Assembly: GCA_001598975.1 (NCBI GenBank)
Contig: BBXU01002596.1
Coordinates: forward strand, 1-64,000
Length of the DNA stretch: 64,000 bases
Origin: Parachlorella kessleri
Lineage: Eukaryota; Chlorophyta; Trebouxiophyceae; Chlorellales; Chlorellaceae
Direction of reading: 5' to 3'
Shown here: piece after piece, positions 24,250-36,412 of the stretch
How the letters are laid out: each line of letters opens with the position of its first letter
How positions within the stretch are numbered: position 1 is the first letter of the stretch
Translations under genes and position numbers: made by a program
The notes under the pieces: model-generated
What the model was told of the DNA's origin: nothing
The model's database searches: none
Seen by the model: the letters and a program-made list of their open reading frames with translations, nothing else

Positions 24250-25628
24250 GCCAAAGCTGCATGAGAGGGTATGGAAGGATGTGTAGGGTTGAACTGGTGG
24301 GGTGGCTTGCCTGATCCGCTGATCCGTGGAGCAACCTTCCGGCTGGCTAGGAGGAAACATAAGGGTCGCAGGGTAGGCAGGAGTGGGTAAGAGAGGCCAC
24401 AGGGGCAGGTGCAAGTTATGCTGGGCGATTGCCCCTGCTTCTTGAGCCAGTAGGGCTCTTCCCCAGGTTAGTTTCTGGTAGAGGGTGGCAGTTGATCCAG
24501 CCCATGGGAAACTCACTTAATCCACCACTGCAAAACGGTAGCTTTCGCGCTAGTCAATAGAAAGGACAGGCGGCAGCTGCTTGCTCTTGTAATAGATGGT
24601 GGCAAAGCGAAAGAAGCCACTGGGAGCATAGCCAGGTGGTTTCGCACATCAGAAGGGGTGCAGCATGGCACCAGCTGAGGGCATTGTGCACCTACATGCT
24701 GCCAGCAAAAAGAGACTCTGCTCGCTGTCCATGCCACCAACCACAAGAAGAGAGTGTCAGTCCATGCTTCTTGGCCTGTCACTTGCAGCGACCGCCCCAC
24801 TCATGAGATTGATCAATTATGCTTGGCAGGTCCAGCTGCTTCAGAAGTGCAAGCACCCAACTCAACAATGCATCCAGACCTGAAAGCTTGGCTTGCCTAC
24901 CGGCCACCTTCGTAGAACACACACTCGCTCAGGCCGAGCTAACATTGACTGTAGTCAGCCCCAACACATCTTACAGAGCCTTCCCTAGGGGCACCGCAGC
25001 TGACGGCAGCTTTGACTCCTCATACTGCCTCCAGTCTGCCCACCATTGCACCACCCCTGCTGCCCCGCCAATGTGTGCTGCTGCTCAGCCCGGCCCGCCC
25101 CCTGCCCCCGCTCCGTTGCCGGGCTGCTCAGCGGCGGCTTGCTGGTCGCCTGCCCCATGCGCCGCTGCTCCCTCTCCTGTACTCGCTTCTTCTGGGCGGC
25201 TACCCCCTGGTGCTGTGTTGTGGTACGTCCTGCTAGGGCTGCTAGTTGGGGTGCCCACCTTGTGTTCCAGCCCTTCCAGGTGAGCTGACACTGCCAGGGT
25301 GCTTCACAGGCAACACAGGGAGCAGCTGGGGTGAGCACCCTTGCCAGGGTCGCATGCCACAACCAGAGGCAGATATGGCAGGGCTCATGGGCACCAGAGA
25401 GATCCGGAGCAAATGCAGCCAGGGCGGCTTGCGGAGCAAAGTGTGACACTGTGACACGGCAGCTTGCCGAGTGCATGATCCAAGGCATGAGGTATGAGGT
25501 GAAACACGTGGCAAATAGGGTCATAGACTCGCTTGCTCAACTCCTAGACCATGATCACACAGGTACCCGAGGATTCACCAGTCAGCATGCGAACTAGCTC
25601 CTCTGCTCACCGCGGTGCTCAGGTTGAC
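24250..25628. other. Convergent spacer, possible unresolved 3' exons
   Basis: 1.4 kb between the U2B''-like stop (+) and the EREX-like stop (-). A 180-codon minus-strand frame at 24985-25524 is Gln/Arg-rich in its second half, and a frame at 25085-25291 reads HLEGLEHKVG. If the EREX gene uses the good donor at 25731 (AG|GTACAA), a last exon could lie here. I could not join one with confidence. Confidence 0.5.
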
Positions 25629-28600
25629 CTAATCACAAAGCACTGTCATTAGACCGACGAAAGCAGAATCCGAAGGCAGGAGTCCAAGACAGACTCCTGG
25701 ACTAGAGGACACAGACACTAGACAGTTGTACCTGCGCAGCAGCTCGCAGTACCGTCTGCGCGCCTCCGCTGCATCCAGCAGCAGCCCGCCGAAGGCGTCT
25801 CTCAGACCCGCTGCCGGTGCTGCTGCAGGCTCGCCGGCGCCACCGGTGCTGCCCGCCTTCTTGCCACCTGCACACAGCAGTCGGCACGGAATACATGGTC
25901 TTATGCGGCGGCACGCCAGGGGACCCACAGTGATATGCTGGAGACTGTGCGAGCAAGGTCACGACAGGCAGGGTGTACCAAGAGCTTGGAGGTGCTATTA
26001 CCATCCGTCCACTGGCAAGCCATGCACTATGCTCTGTGCCGCCTTACACAACCATATGCAAGTCTAGTCTTGGCCTTTCAAGTCTTGCCTGATGCCTGGG
26101 GGAGGAAGTCCTTCTGCACCCGCTCACTCAAGCTGCTCAGGCGGCGGCTGCAGTCCCGGAGCAAGCCCAGCGGCGCATGCAGCTCCTGCACCCCCTGCGG
26201 CCGCCCTGTTAGTGGTGCCGGCATATCCACACGGCAGGCGGCCAGAGCCGCCTGCAGGGCTGACACCTCTTCCAGCAAGGCCGTCACCTCACTGGCTGAC
26301 AAGCCCGGCAAGCCTGCTGCGCCGCTCTCGATTTCCGCACCGCCTGGCTCACCCGCGGCGGCGGTCACCTCGGCGCTGCGCCGCTGTTCCGCTGCCAGCT
26401 GCTGTCGCAGGCTCTTCACCTCCTTAGCTAGCACCTGCACAGCATGCCCAATTGGCACTGACAACACAAGCGATACACAAATCCATGTTCAACTGGTGTG
26501 TCTGTCTATGGTACCCATCATGCGTCCTGGCCGGCCCTGCTGTTGGTGGTACGAGCCACAGCATCCATGTGGGAGGCAGCAAGCCTTGCACTGCTGAGCT
26601 CTCAGTCACGTCGGCACCTTGAGGTCTGCCCGACCCTTCGACAATGCGGCCTCCCTATCAGTGCTTGCTCTTGCGGCAAGCTCCTCTGCCTCTTTCACCC
26701 TCCCCTGTAGCTCGTCCCGCGCTGCAGCTGCCTCAGCCAGCTGTTGCTGCAACGCTGCAAGCAGCGCCGCCTGCTGCTGAAGCTGCATGGATGGAGGTTC
26801 TGCCTCTGACCCCTGTTGTGGCGTGCTGCCTGCTGATGTACAGGAGGGGCACTGTGCTGCCCTCTCCTGTGCCCCTTCCAGGCTCGGCTGCGCGACCTCC
26901 GCAGCCCGCCCGTGCTGCTGTGCTGCAGGCTCCGCCTGAGAGGCAGGCAGCTGGGCTGCTAAGCCAGCTTCCCTGTTCCTCCTTTCCTGCAGCAGCTCCG
27001 CTTCGAGAGCAGCTATCCTTGCACGTGCCGCCTGCAGCTCAGTGCCGCTCGCCTGCGCAGCGGCACTGCCTGCACTCGCTCCTCCCGTGCCTCCGTTCAA
27101 GCGCTGCACCTGGGCTGCTAGCTGGGCAATAGCCTCCTGGTCTCCGTGGATTTCATGCACAGCATCTGCAAGGCAAGACAAAGCGCAAGCCAGTATTGAC
27201 CGTCGAAGCAGCAGCTGCCAAGAGTACCACGCACGTCCAGCCTTGCCAGGAGCATGCACTGTCTGCACAACCTATCTGTGCAAGTCACTTTCTGTAAATT
27301 CATGCAGGCTGGGATGAAAAGTCAGCTGCACACTGGCTGCCAAAAAGGCACAGTCCCATTTCTGCAGGGACACAAAAAGACACATCAATCCGCAAGACGG
27401 TGCCCCACAGCCAGGTGTGCTGTATCGAGCCCGCCTCCCTACCTTGCAAATCCCCGGCCGCAGCTTCCAGCTGGCTGCGAAGGGCTTTGGCCAGGCCACT
27501 TACAGTGGCTCGGTACTCTATCTGCAGGCCCAGGCGTGCCTTGCCACCTGCAAGGCAGGGTGCACCACATTGTCCCAACACGCTGCAGCGGCCGACCTGT
27601 CAAACCAAATGTCATCCTTACAGACCATTACTGCCGCCATGGCAAGCCACACACCAGGCGGCACTTGCACAACAAAATGTGTGCATACGCCAGTCATCTC
27701 GGTAGCTACAGCCTTGTTCCAGTGTACACGCCTCACCTAGATTTGCTAACAAGTCCCCACTACCGGCGTGGGCGGCAGCAGCAGTCATTGACGCAGCGGG
27801 GCTGAGGGCCGGTGTAAGACCATCCCACGGCTGTGGGGACACATCAGTGCCAGACGAGCTCCTGACCGCCCAGCCAGCGCCACCTCCACCAACCTGCTGC
27901 TGGTGTTGCTGCTGCTGCTGCTGCGGTGGGTTTGACGTTGGGAAATAGCTCATGCCTTGGGAGTTTGCTGATGTAGGCCGGGTGTGCTCCAGGCCTGGAG
28001 CAGAGCCTCTCAACTCTGCTGCTGCTGCTGCCGTTGAGCCGGTGCTGTCAAGGGTGTCCAGCTGCTGGTCCAGGGGCTCGCTGCCAGACCAGGAGGGCTC
28101 GTAGGCGGGCAGCGCCCCGCTGGAGCGCTCCCCGTCCCACAGGCCAGAGGGGCTGGTTGAGGGGATGGAGGGGCTTGCAGGAGCTTGCGCCCTGCAGTCC
28201 AGAGGCTGCACAACTATTGGGGACATACGAGCGATGGAGCCCATGCACTTGGCTGGCTTGCGGCGATGGTATGGGGCGCGGTGCGAACACGCATCAGGGT
28301 AAACCAACAACAATGCAGCCAGGGCCATGCCCTTGGGTACTCAGCTTTGCTAGGTGTCTTGCAGGCAACGGTGCAGGAGGAGTGTAGGCCAACCTTTCGT
28401 AGTAAAACAAGCTGCCCTGGAATCCTCAGACATCACATAACCTTTACAAAGGCCAACCAGTCTCACACATGTGGTTAGCCAGGCTCACCCCGCGCTGCGG
28501 TGCTTGCTAAGGATGTCCAGCTCACAGAAGTGGAACATCATGGCACTGTTGGCAATCTGGGGGACCTCCGTCAGCCTCCACAGCCACTGCTCCAGCTCCC

Positions 28601-29194
28601 AACGCCGCTGCTCAATGAGTTCTGGCTTCTTGTTGACGCCAGCGAAGGCTCGCTTGGGCGGCGGCTCGAGGCCGGCAAGCATGCGAGGGCCCAGCTCCTC
28701 CCGCAGCTGCCAGGAACAGCAGGCAAAAGTCGGCTACCTGCTTCCCTAACCGGCTAGTTGGTAGCCCAGCAAGCACCGGCTCTGCCCACACAAGAGCCTA
28801 AAGGCTGAAACGTATGCTGTTGGTACCCAACTGGCAGAGGCGAGAGTCCTCTTGCACGCACCCTTTGGTAAAGCGTCACAAAGTTGGAATAGCGTCGCCC
28901 AACGCTTCGCTTGCGAGGCGGCCCATCCTGTGGGGGCAGCACGGTCACCTCCACCTGCACCCAAACAGCCTTGCGTGGTTGCATCCTTGACAACCCTTTC
29001 CTCGGTCCATGAACAGCTGCAGCTCGCCTGTGCCCCACGATACGTATGCCCCAAAGGGCATTCCCAGCTTTATACAGCAAGCAGGCTTTCCCACCCTCTG
29101 CCCCCGCCACTCGAACCTGAAAAAATACCACCGTTTCATCTTGCAGCTGCACTTGACTCCAAGAAGGTATGCGAAGCGTATAGCGCCAGCCCAT
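25629..29194 (-). CDS. PX-domain and coiled-coil protein, EREX-like endosomal Rab effector
   Basis: Eight exons: 29194-29117, 28954-28862, 28706-28489, 28191-27737, 27547-27443, 27165-26618, 26434-26089, 25867-25629; about 693 residues. The PX domain begins GWRYTLRIPSWSQV, closely like plant EREX (GWSYCVTIPSW), continues RRYSNFVTLYQR and PPPKRAFAG, then the helix EQRRWELEQWLWRL. PX domains bind phosphatidylinositol 3-phosphate; EREX links to canonical RAB5 on endosomes in Arabidopsis. After a low-complexity linker with a Gln run (about 27900-27925) come long coiled coils (exons 5-7) and a final helix YCELLRRYN. Exon 7 leaves by a GC donor (26088-26087, AG|GCAAGA), the only in-phase choice. 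The first donor is GTTCGA, unusual. Start and last exon are the least sure parts; a donor at 25731 could extend the protein. Confidence 0.8.
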
Positions 29195-29732
29195 AATCCC
29201 CGTGATCGCAGACAAGTTCCGGATCACCAGCGGACATGCAAAACGCAAAGCAGGCACCAATGCATGGAGTATGAAGTATGTGGATGAATGTTACTGCACG
29301 GACCTGGATGCCAGCGTGGATGCTTTACGTTAACATGTTGTCACCGCGGTTTCCCTGGCCAGCTTTCTGGGAGGAAGCAATGCACAGCAACGGGCATGCA
29401 AGTGTCGTTGTAAGTGGTCCTCCCATCCGCATAATCGGCAGGTCGCACAGTCCGACTGCAAGCGGCTGCAACCTTTGCGGGCGGATCTTGCTCAAGTGGG
29501 GTTGGCACATTCCTCCAATTGACAGTAAGTAATACTGCCCTCGCAAATTGTTTCGGGGAAGCTGTTGCAGCGGCGTGTTGGACCGTGTGTCATGTCAGAC
29601 TGCACCCGCTGCCTGCAGCGCCGTCTTCGACACCCACCTTCACACAATGCAAACCCTGACAGACACCCAATCACCTTTTTAGTCGACAATAGCCAAGTGG
29701 TGTTGTACTGCAGAGTTACTCGACGGAGTAAT
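29195..29732. promoter_or_regulatory. Bidirectional promoter interval (EREX-like / four-TM protein)
   Basis: 538 bp between the proposed start codons. No gene, repeat or clear TATA element seen. Part of it may hold an upstream exon of the EREX-like gene, whose plant relatives have longer N-termini. Confidence 0.45.
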
Positions 29733-30710
29733 ATGGTGCAGCGGACGAGCTTTGTAGCTGTCCTTTATTTATTGGATGTGGCTGCCTGGGTGATCATGTT
29801 GGGTGGCGTCGCTGCCTGGCAGTATCAGTGCAACAAGGACACACCTGAAGGGACCACTATCTGGGACACTTGCATGTCAGCTCAAGTGCAGCTGAACTGG
29901 TGAGTCGGGAGTGGTGCCGGGTGCACATGGCTCCCTTGCAGTCTGGTCTGCCTCCAAGAGGTTGCGTCCTGCTTTTACTGTAATACCGGAATGCTGCTTG
30001 AGCTCATCCTCTGTTTTCTCCTCGCAGGTGGGCCCTGTTCTTCCAGCTGTTTGTGCTGGTGTTCCTCTTTGTGGTGTACTTCAGCCGCCAGGCCACCTCC
30101 TACCGAGTGTCCCTCATCGTCATGCTGGCCATGGTAAGCTGGTGTGCTTTCAACTGCTCCTTCCCTTGGCAGGGCATGCTCGCACTTTGTACGGCGATCC
30201 ATGGGGACTTTTGTTGTGTGCATATTGGCTGCCATGGGCCTGAGTTGAACACACACAAAACATTTTGCCACCCAAGCAGGTGACGACTCTCATGTTCTCC
30301 ACCACCAACAATGCCTTCGACTACATTAAGAACTCCAGCGGGGACCTCAAGTCGGCCACGCAAGCCAACGCTGCAGGTCAGAGACCAACTGGCCTGCATG
30401 TTTGTAGTGAAGGCTGCATGCAGCTATTTGCGCCAGACTGATAGTGTCAGGGGCTTCTCGGCATGGGAGGTAAAGAGCACTGTATACCCCCTACCCCACA
30501 GCAATCCCAACGCAATACCCTGCTGCAGGCTCCATCATTTCCATGATCTGCAACATGTTGATCATCATCATTGCTGGTGGCGACCTGCAAGACACGCTGG
30601 GCGTGCGCTCCGCGCCAGCAGCCCCCATGTCGCACCAGGGCGCCGACCCCGCGGTTCAGATGTCGTCTTCCACTTTCAACCCTGCCTACGGTACCAAGCC
30701 CCCCGTTTGA
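29733..30710 (+). CDS. Four-transmembrane protein of unrecognised family
   Basis: Four exons: 29733-29899, 30028-30133, 30280-30376, 30529-30710; 183 residues. All splice sites are canonical and in phase, so the gene is real although I know no named family. Helix 1 is about residues 8-27 (LYLLDVAAWVIMLGGVAAW), a loop with two Cys follows (QCNKDTPEGTTIWDTC), helix 2 is about 57-76 (FFQLFVLVFLFVVYF), helix 3 about 82-98 (YRVSLIVMLAMVTTLMF), then a polar segment FDYIKNSSGDLKSATQ, and helix 4 about 125-140 (IISMICNMLIIIIAG). The C-terminus is a Ser/Pro/Ala-rich cytosolic-type tail ending TKPPV. The layout resembles MARVEL or SCAMP-like four-helix proteins, but I see no diagnostic motif. TGTAA at 30862-30866 is a possible poly(A) signal. 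Confidence 0.82.
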
Positions 30711-32114
30711 TGCAAACTATTCCAGCGACCCTGCCGATTTAGGGGTTTTGACTACTGGCTGCGAAGCAGCCAGCACAGCTCGGCTTACAGCCTCGCTTGG
30801 CATCTATCGAGGGCTTGCTTACGTAGATATGCTGTGTAGCGATGCGCACGATTCTTTTATGTGTAATTCTTACCATGGCCAAATTGGTCGAGTTTCTGCA
30901 GATGCATGGCTAAGTTATTGGTGTGGATCCCTAAATATTCCGGCGGCATGCTTTATGCTTTAACTGCTGTATGACTGTTGCATGCTGAAGCACTAGTTGG
31001 TGCGTGTTTGTGAGATGGCAAATTAGGTTATGTATGCTGGCAGCGGTCTTTATGCACCTGGACGGAAGGTGAGACAGTTGTGGTTCTAGAAATGGGAAGC
31101 ATATTGCCGCCCTGACATATTCTAGCAAGGCAAGTGGATTAGGGAAGCTGGTACCTGTCAGAAGGATGAGGTGTGTTAGAGCTAGCTTGACCTCGCGTGT
31201 CGAGGCAACCATACCCTAGAAAGATGAGAATGCTTGTTGTGTCTTGGGCTAGACTTACAACGGTTCAAGGGCTTACAGAGGCACCGTACCTAGACGCCCG
31301 TCACGGCACAGCACAGCCTGAACTGCGGGGTTCTTCAAACATGATCATGGTTGCACAGTTGCTAGGTTGCTATACCGAAACCATTTTGCAAGTTCCGAAT
31401 CGTCCAGACAGTAATGCAGGTCCCACATCTAGCAGGTTCCAAAAAGTCACGCATGCAGAGCTGCGTCCCAGCAAACTACGCTGGGGCCACCACACATTGG
31501 TGTGAAATCATCGAAATGTCCACTGCACCTAGGCTTTATAACAGCCAGTGAACAGGGCCGGGTCCGCTCACCAATTGGAGGACCCACAGATTCTGTACAG
31601 GGAATGGGAACCCATCTCACTAACAGGGCACTAAGCAAAGTGCCACAACCCCTCATGATAGGCATAACCGAATGCAGTCACAATCCAGGCAATCGACAGC
31701 TGATCTCCTGCACTTGCGCACCACCTGCCACCGATACCAAAGCTTCCTGGCTTCTAATGTACAGGCAACCAGCTTGCCAGACTCGACGCACTTGGAGGGA
31801 ACGAGATCGATGTGCTTAGGCATTACAAACAAAAAGCAGGAATTTTATTGGCCTAGGCACCCTGTTACAACCCTGAGCATCCCTGACACACTACTTTGTT
31901 GGAAAACAGCTAACTCGCAGGTTGCACTACCTAGCCCCGTCAAAAGCATAAGACTACAAGGCCATGCATGACACAACATGCTGACATCACCAGCATGGCA
32001 GCCCAGAGAGCCTCCGCAACAACACTTTCTTACAGTGTCACCCCCTCGCAGCCAGGCCTTAAGAAAGCAGGTCAGCACGGTTGTTTGCATTGAGGGCTGT
32101 GGCCTGTGACAACT
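30711..32114. other. Convergent spacer, no gene seen
   Basis: 1.4 kb between the four-TM gene (+) and the mTERF gene (-). No coherent exons or known repeat copies. TGTAA occurs at 30862-30866 for the plus-strand gene, and on the minus strand at 32030-32034, about 85 nt past the mTERF stop. Confidence 0.6.
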
Positions 32115-35100
32115 TTACAGGGGCGAACAGTCCCAGCGCTTGGCCATCCACTTCTGCCCTTCAGGCGAAGCCACCCAAGCTTTCTCCCATGCTGCCAGCT
32201 CTTCCCGCCCCACCTCCCAGTCCAGGCACGTGCTAGCCCACCTCTGGAAAGTGGCCGGGGTAGCTGCCAGAAGCCGCGGCAGATCTTTGGGGGGCAGCTG
32301 GCTGACCACTTCCGCGGCCGTCGGTGGTAGTGATGGTGTGCCACCCAGCTGCGGCTGTGAGCTGGAGCCGTCAACACACCCCTGAGAGCGCAGGAAGGTC
32401 AGCCGGCTGGCCAAGCGAGGCAGGCTTGCCTTCCACGCAGACGGGGTCTGGAGTAGGTACATCAGTAGGTCAGCTGGCAGTCGCAGCTCCTGACGGATAA
32501 AGGCCAGCTTGCGCTCCAGCTTGGGGGTGGTGAAGTCCAGCGCTAGCAGTGCGGGGCTCGCCTGCAGGCACAGCTTTCTGGTCTCAGCAGCACCCACGGG
32601 TTGCTGGGCATGCCGCCATGCCATGTCACGCAAGTGGAAGAGCGCCTTCCCATTAAGGACACATTGGCTGCGCAAGAACACAGCACAACAGTTGGACCAC
32701 CTTCGAACACTGCAGCAACATCGCCTTCCTTGCCTGCTGCTACAACACAATCAAGCACCTCGGCGATGCCGGGGAAGCCAAAGGCAGCAACACGCAAGGC
32801 GCCTTGCTCATCTCCCACATTTACCCGCAGCATGCGCAGCACGTCGCCAGCGGGGAGCTCCAGCCGCTCCCCCAACAAGACCACAGCCTGCTGCACTTGC
32901 GCAGCTAGCTGGTCGGCGGAGAGGGTGAGCAGCACAGGGCAGGCCTGCAGCAGCTGGATGGCTGTTACCCGATCCACCTGGAGCGCCTCGCAGGAAGCTG
33001 CCACTGCCTGCTCGACCTGCCCTGCAGGCGACCGCAGCAGCCTGGGCATGCTGGCCACAGCCCGCCGTGCGCCAGCAGTTCCTAGCAGCTGCACAACAGC
33101 GTCTGCAGTTGCCAACAGCTCGTCGGGTGCGGCCACAAGCAGCGCGGGGCAGGCCTTCAAGAGGCGCGCCATCTGCTCGCTACTGAGCCCTAGCAGGCTA
33201 CCCAAGGCCTCCTGGAGTGCCTGCGCTGCCTGCTGAGTGGCGGGGGTGAGACGAGCCAGGAGAGGCCTTGCAGATGGGCTTGGCTGCCCGCCGTGCAAGG
33301 CTGGACAGTGCCAGAGGCTGTTCGCTGATGCGTCTCCTACAAGCACCGAGCCGGCATGGTTGGGCAGCGGGGGTGCTCCCCAAGCGCTGGGTGTGGCCAA
33401 GAGATCGAAAGTGGGTTGGCCCGGCTGGGGCTGCATGGACAAGATATTGAACTTCAGAGACAAGGAGAGCTGTGGGTAGCCACCAGACCATGGAGGGAGC
33501 TGGGTGCTGCCATGGCTGCCCCAGCCGCTGCAACTGTACGTGCCCAGGCACTCGTCCAGTTGGCTACCATCGCCTTCATCGCTGGCTTCCCAGCTGTCGC
33601 TGCGGTCCAGCGGCTGCGCATGTTCCTCTTGGCCGGCTGCTGCCCTGACACGCTCTTCTACAGCTTGCACCAGCAGTCTGGGAGAACTGCGGGCCAGGCA
33701 GCTTGCCTGCTCCTGGCCCAGCAGCGCCCGCAGCACCTCCACAACAGAGTCCAGGTGAGACTCCAGGTCCGGCAGGTCACGGAGGCGCTTGCCGTAGCGG
33801 GCAACCAGTAGCACCTCCCCCAGGCTCCACCCAAGCCCCACGACCAGAGGCCTCAGCCGCCGCAGCACCCTCGCCACATGCGGCACCATGATCCATTTGG
33901 GATGAGCCAAGACGATGTCGCGCACGGCCATTCTGCCTTGCTCGCCGGCCATCTCTGCAGCTGTGGCTGTGGCTGCAGGAGAAGCTGCCGCTGCCGCTGC
34001 TCCAGCCGCTGCAAGGTCGCCGGCTGCTGCCAGCACTGCTGCCATCTTGGGACCCGGCACGGCGAGCAGCCGCGGATGGCGGGCCAGGAGCTCTAGCAGC
34101 TGCTCTGAGCTGAGGCCGCATCGCTCTTTCAGCTCGCGCAGCGCTCCAGCATCGCGGGCACCTCTCACTGCCAGTGCCGCAGGTCTCTGTAAGAGCAGCG
34201 CGGCCATTTCCTGCCGCGAACCTCCCACCAGCCGCAGCAGGCCCCACCCAACGACTTCCAGCCTCCCAGCTGGAAGCGTCAGCAGCCTGACAGCAATATC
34301 TGGCTCCCTGAGGCAAAGGCCACCTAGCAGCGTCAGCCCAGGGGGCACCTGTACCGAGTATGAAAAGCGCGGGTGGTCAGGATATGGAGACAACGGCTCC
34401 CCGCTGCAAAGAGCACGCCAGAAGCTAGCAAGGTGGTCTAGCCGGAAAGCACCCTCCACACAGATTTTTGGGTATCCAGCACTATGTGTATAGCAGGGCG
34501 GGGTAAACCAAACCAGGCCCCATATGAGAAATTACAAGCATAATGTGCATGAGGGTCAACGAGAGTACGACCCATATGTGCGCAGGGCACGCAGGACAGT
34601 TCTGCTTGTACACCAACTAGGTCGGTTCACAGGCATGCTTGTGCTTGTGTGTGTCGGTGGATGCCTTGTCCGGGCTGAGCCAAACAACACACATCCCTCC
34701 CACCCAGGCCATGTGGTACCACACACCTGATCTCGGTCCGCAGTAGGGGCCGCCGCCAGCACCCAGCGCAGGAAGTACAGATTGGGCAGGAAGACGTTGC
34801 CAAAACTGCACGCTAGGCAAGTACCCAGCTGCAGCAGTTGCCTTGCCTCAGACGGTGACAGCCCCTCCTTCTCCAGCTCCCTCATCTACACACAGTTGCA
34901 AGCACGTGTCTGGAGGGAGTCGTCAACCCACCACACCACCCAACAGTGCCAGCCAAGGGCCTACCAGTGACTGCAGCCGACAGACGCCCAAACAGACTGC
35001 CACGTCGTCAGCAAGCTTGATAATGTCTCTTGCAGTCCAGGCGCACCACAAACTCCCACTGCTTCCAGTTAGAGCTGCTCTTAAGACGGGAAGCTGCCCT

Positions 35101-35455
35101 GGCCCACCTTAGGCAGCACATGCTTGGTCACCCTGTCACTGCTTAGAAGCACGTCGCGGGTCTTGCTGAAAGGCCGGAGGTCACTGATGCCTTGGGCCAG
35201 TAGGGCCTGGTGAAGTGGCGGCGGGCCATCGGTGGTTTCCAGCCTGGTCAGGACCCTCTCCAAGAGCAGCATATGTTCATAACGCTGAAAGGGGCTATCT
35301 GCTTGGGCTTCAAACCGCATGCTGCGTGGTGCACAGTGGCGGTGCCTGGACCAGGTGCGCCAGGACCCTTGCAGCAGAGCAAGCCTGTGCCCCCTAGGCC
35401 GCCTGACCGCCTGCATATAACGGGCCTCACAGTGTCTCAGACAGCTAGCCACCAT
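32115..35455 (-). CDS. mTERF-family organelle transcription/translation factor
   Basis: First exon 35455-35108 (ATG start, basic N-terminus MVASCLRHCEARYMQAVRRP, likely transit peptide), second 34885-34727, then a long third exon starting near 34453 and a last exon ending at 32115. The body is Leu/Ala-rich helical repeats with the mTERF pattern of a Leu-rich helix, Pro and a second helix: LLELLARHPRLLAVPGPKM, MARLLKACPALLVAAPDEL, AIQLLQACPVLLTLSADQL, RKLCLQASPALLALDFTTPK. mTERF proteins bind organelle DNA or RNA and control transcription, splicing or ribosome assembly. An acidic/Ser/Gly insert (about 33300-33560) splits the repeats. The reading frame changes between about 32830 and 32680; possible introns there are 41-65 nt or start at GTAAAT (about 32826), so that join is open. 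Total length about 950 residues. Confidence 0.82.
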
Positions 35456-36412
35456 GCTAGGTCAGCAACCCGTCGTGCAGCCGCGTCTCCACTTAGCATT
35501 ACTAGTCAGGCGTGCTGGCAGTGGTGACAGAGTCAGCACCACCTTGGCAGTGAGGCCACTAGGCGCCTGACATGGCGTGATCGGCATGGTTCTGCGAGAC
35601 AGTTCGCCTTTACCCTGTATGTCTACCAGTAGCCTCTTGAGCGCTGTGCATTTCAATGACAGGTGGCAAGCAGCTAACCCCAACGTGGTGCAGCCTCAAA
35701 AGGGTTGTCAGCCACCCTGGGGTGCAATTGGACGCCTCACAAGCCTTATGCAGCTTAGGAGGAAGTTGGGATGTGGGTAAAATACTGACAATCGTCCAAT
35801 GAACGCAGGATGGTTCCCGCTTCAGAAGGCGCGCAGCTGTATCGACGAGGGAAGCACGATCGATGCAAACACAGGGCAGGGCCAGTGGAGACTCAGAGTT
35901 AGAGTAGTGGAAAATTCAGGGTAGGATAGCATTAACAGGAAGTCAGTAGGGTGATGCATCATGATGGATAATGCTGCGTCAGTTCAGCCGTGTCGGTTGG
36001 CACTAAAGGGGTAGTCACTACCGGGGTAGTCACCCCACGGTGGGCAAACGCGATGTCTTTCAGGAGGAAAACTCATAATAGTTGGTAGACAATGTGGGAT
36101 GGGAAGAGGCATTCAGAGCTGTACTAATGTGAGCTGTCAGTGCTGGATGCATGAAAGAAATGACGCGCCTGATGAAGGTTGGGCTGGTGCTTTCAAAAGC
36201 CAGCCCAATTTTCCATGTGTATATTCAAAGCGCTCTGGCTGTGCGCTAGCGCAGGGGGCCTGGGCTGTGGGTTACGTAAAGCATAGAAGCTCATGCATAC
36301 CAAATATCAAAGTGCTTTTGCCGTTTGACAATGACCACTGCCGGGGCTTCTGCATTTACATCGGGATCTGCCAAGCCTTCCAACACAGCTGCCCCTTCAA
36401 ACATTCAGTCAA
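35456..36412. other. Tandem spacer, no gene seen
   Basis: 957 bp between the mTERF start and the RPS25 stop, both minus strand. No conserved coding frame. It must contain the mTERF promoter and the RPS25 3' flank (TGTAA at 36356-36360). Confidence 0.6.
36356..36360 (-). other. Poly(A) signal of RPS25 (TGTAA)
   Basis: Minus-strand TGTAA, 53 nt beyond the RPS25 stop. Confidence 0.6.

Noticed and set aside
24985..25524. 180-codon minus-strand frame between U2B'' and the EREX-like gene
   Set aside because: Composition is uneven, no domain is visible, and it cannot be joined in phase with certainty; kept only as a note on possible 3' exons.
32601..34493. Long plus-strand frames opposite the mTERF gene
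   Set aside because: Antisense shadows of a GC-rich, Leu/Ala-rich coding exon; they lack any conserved motif.
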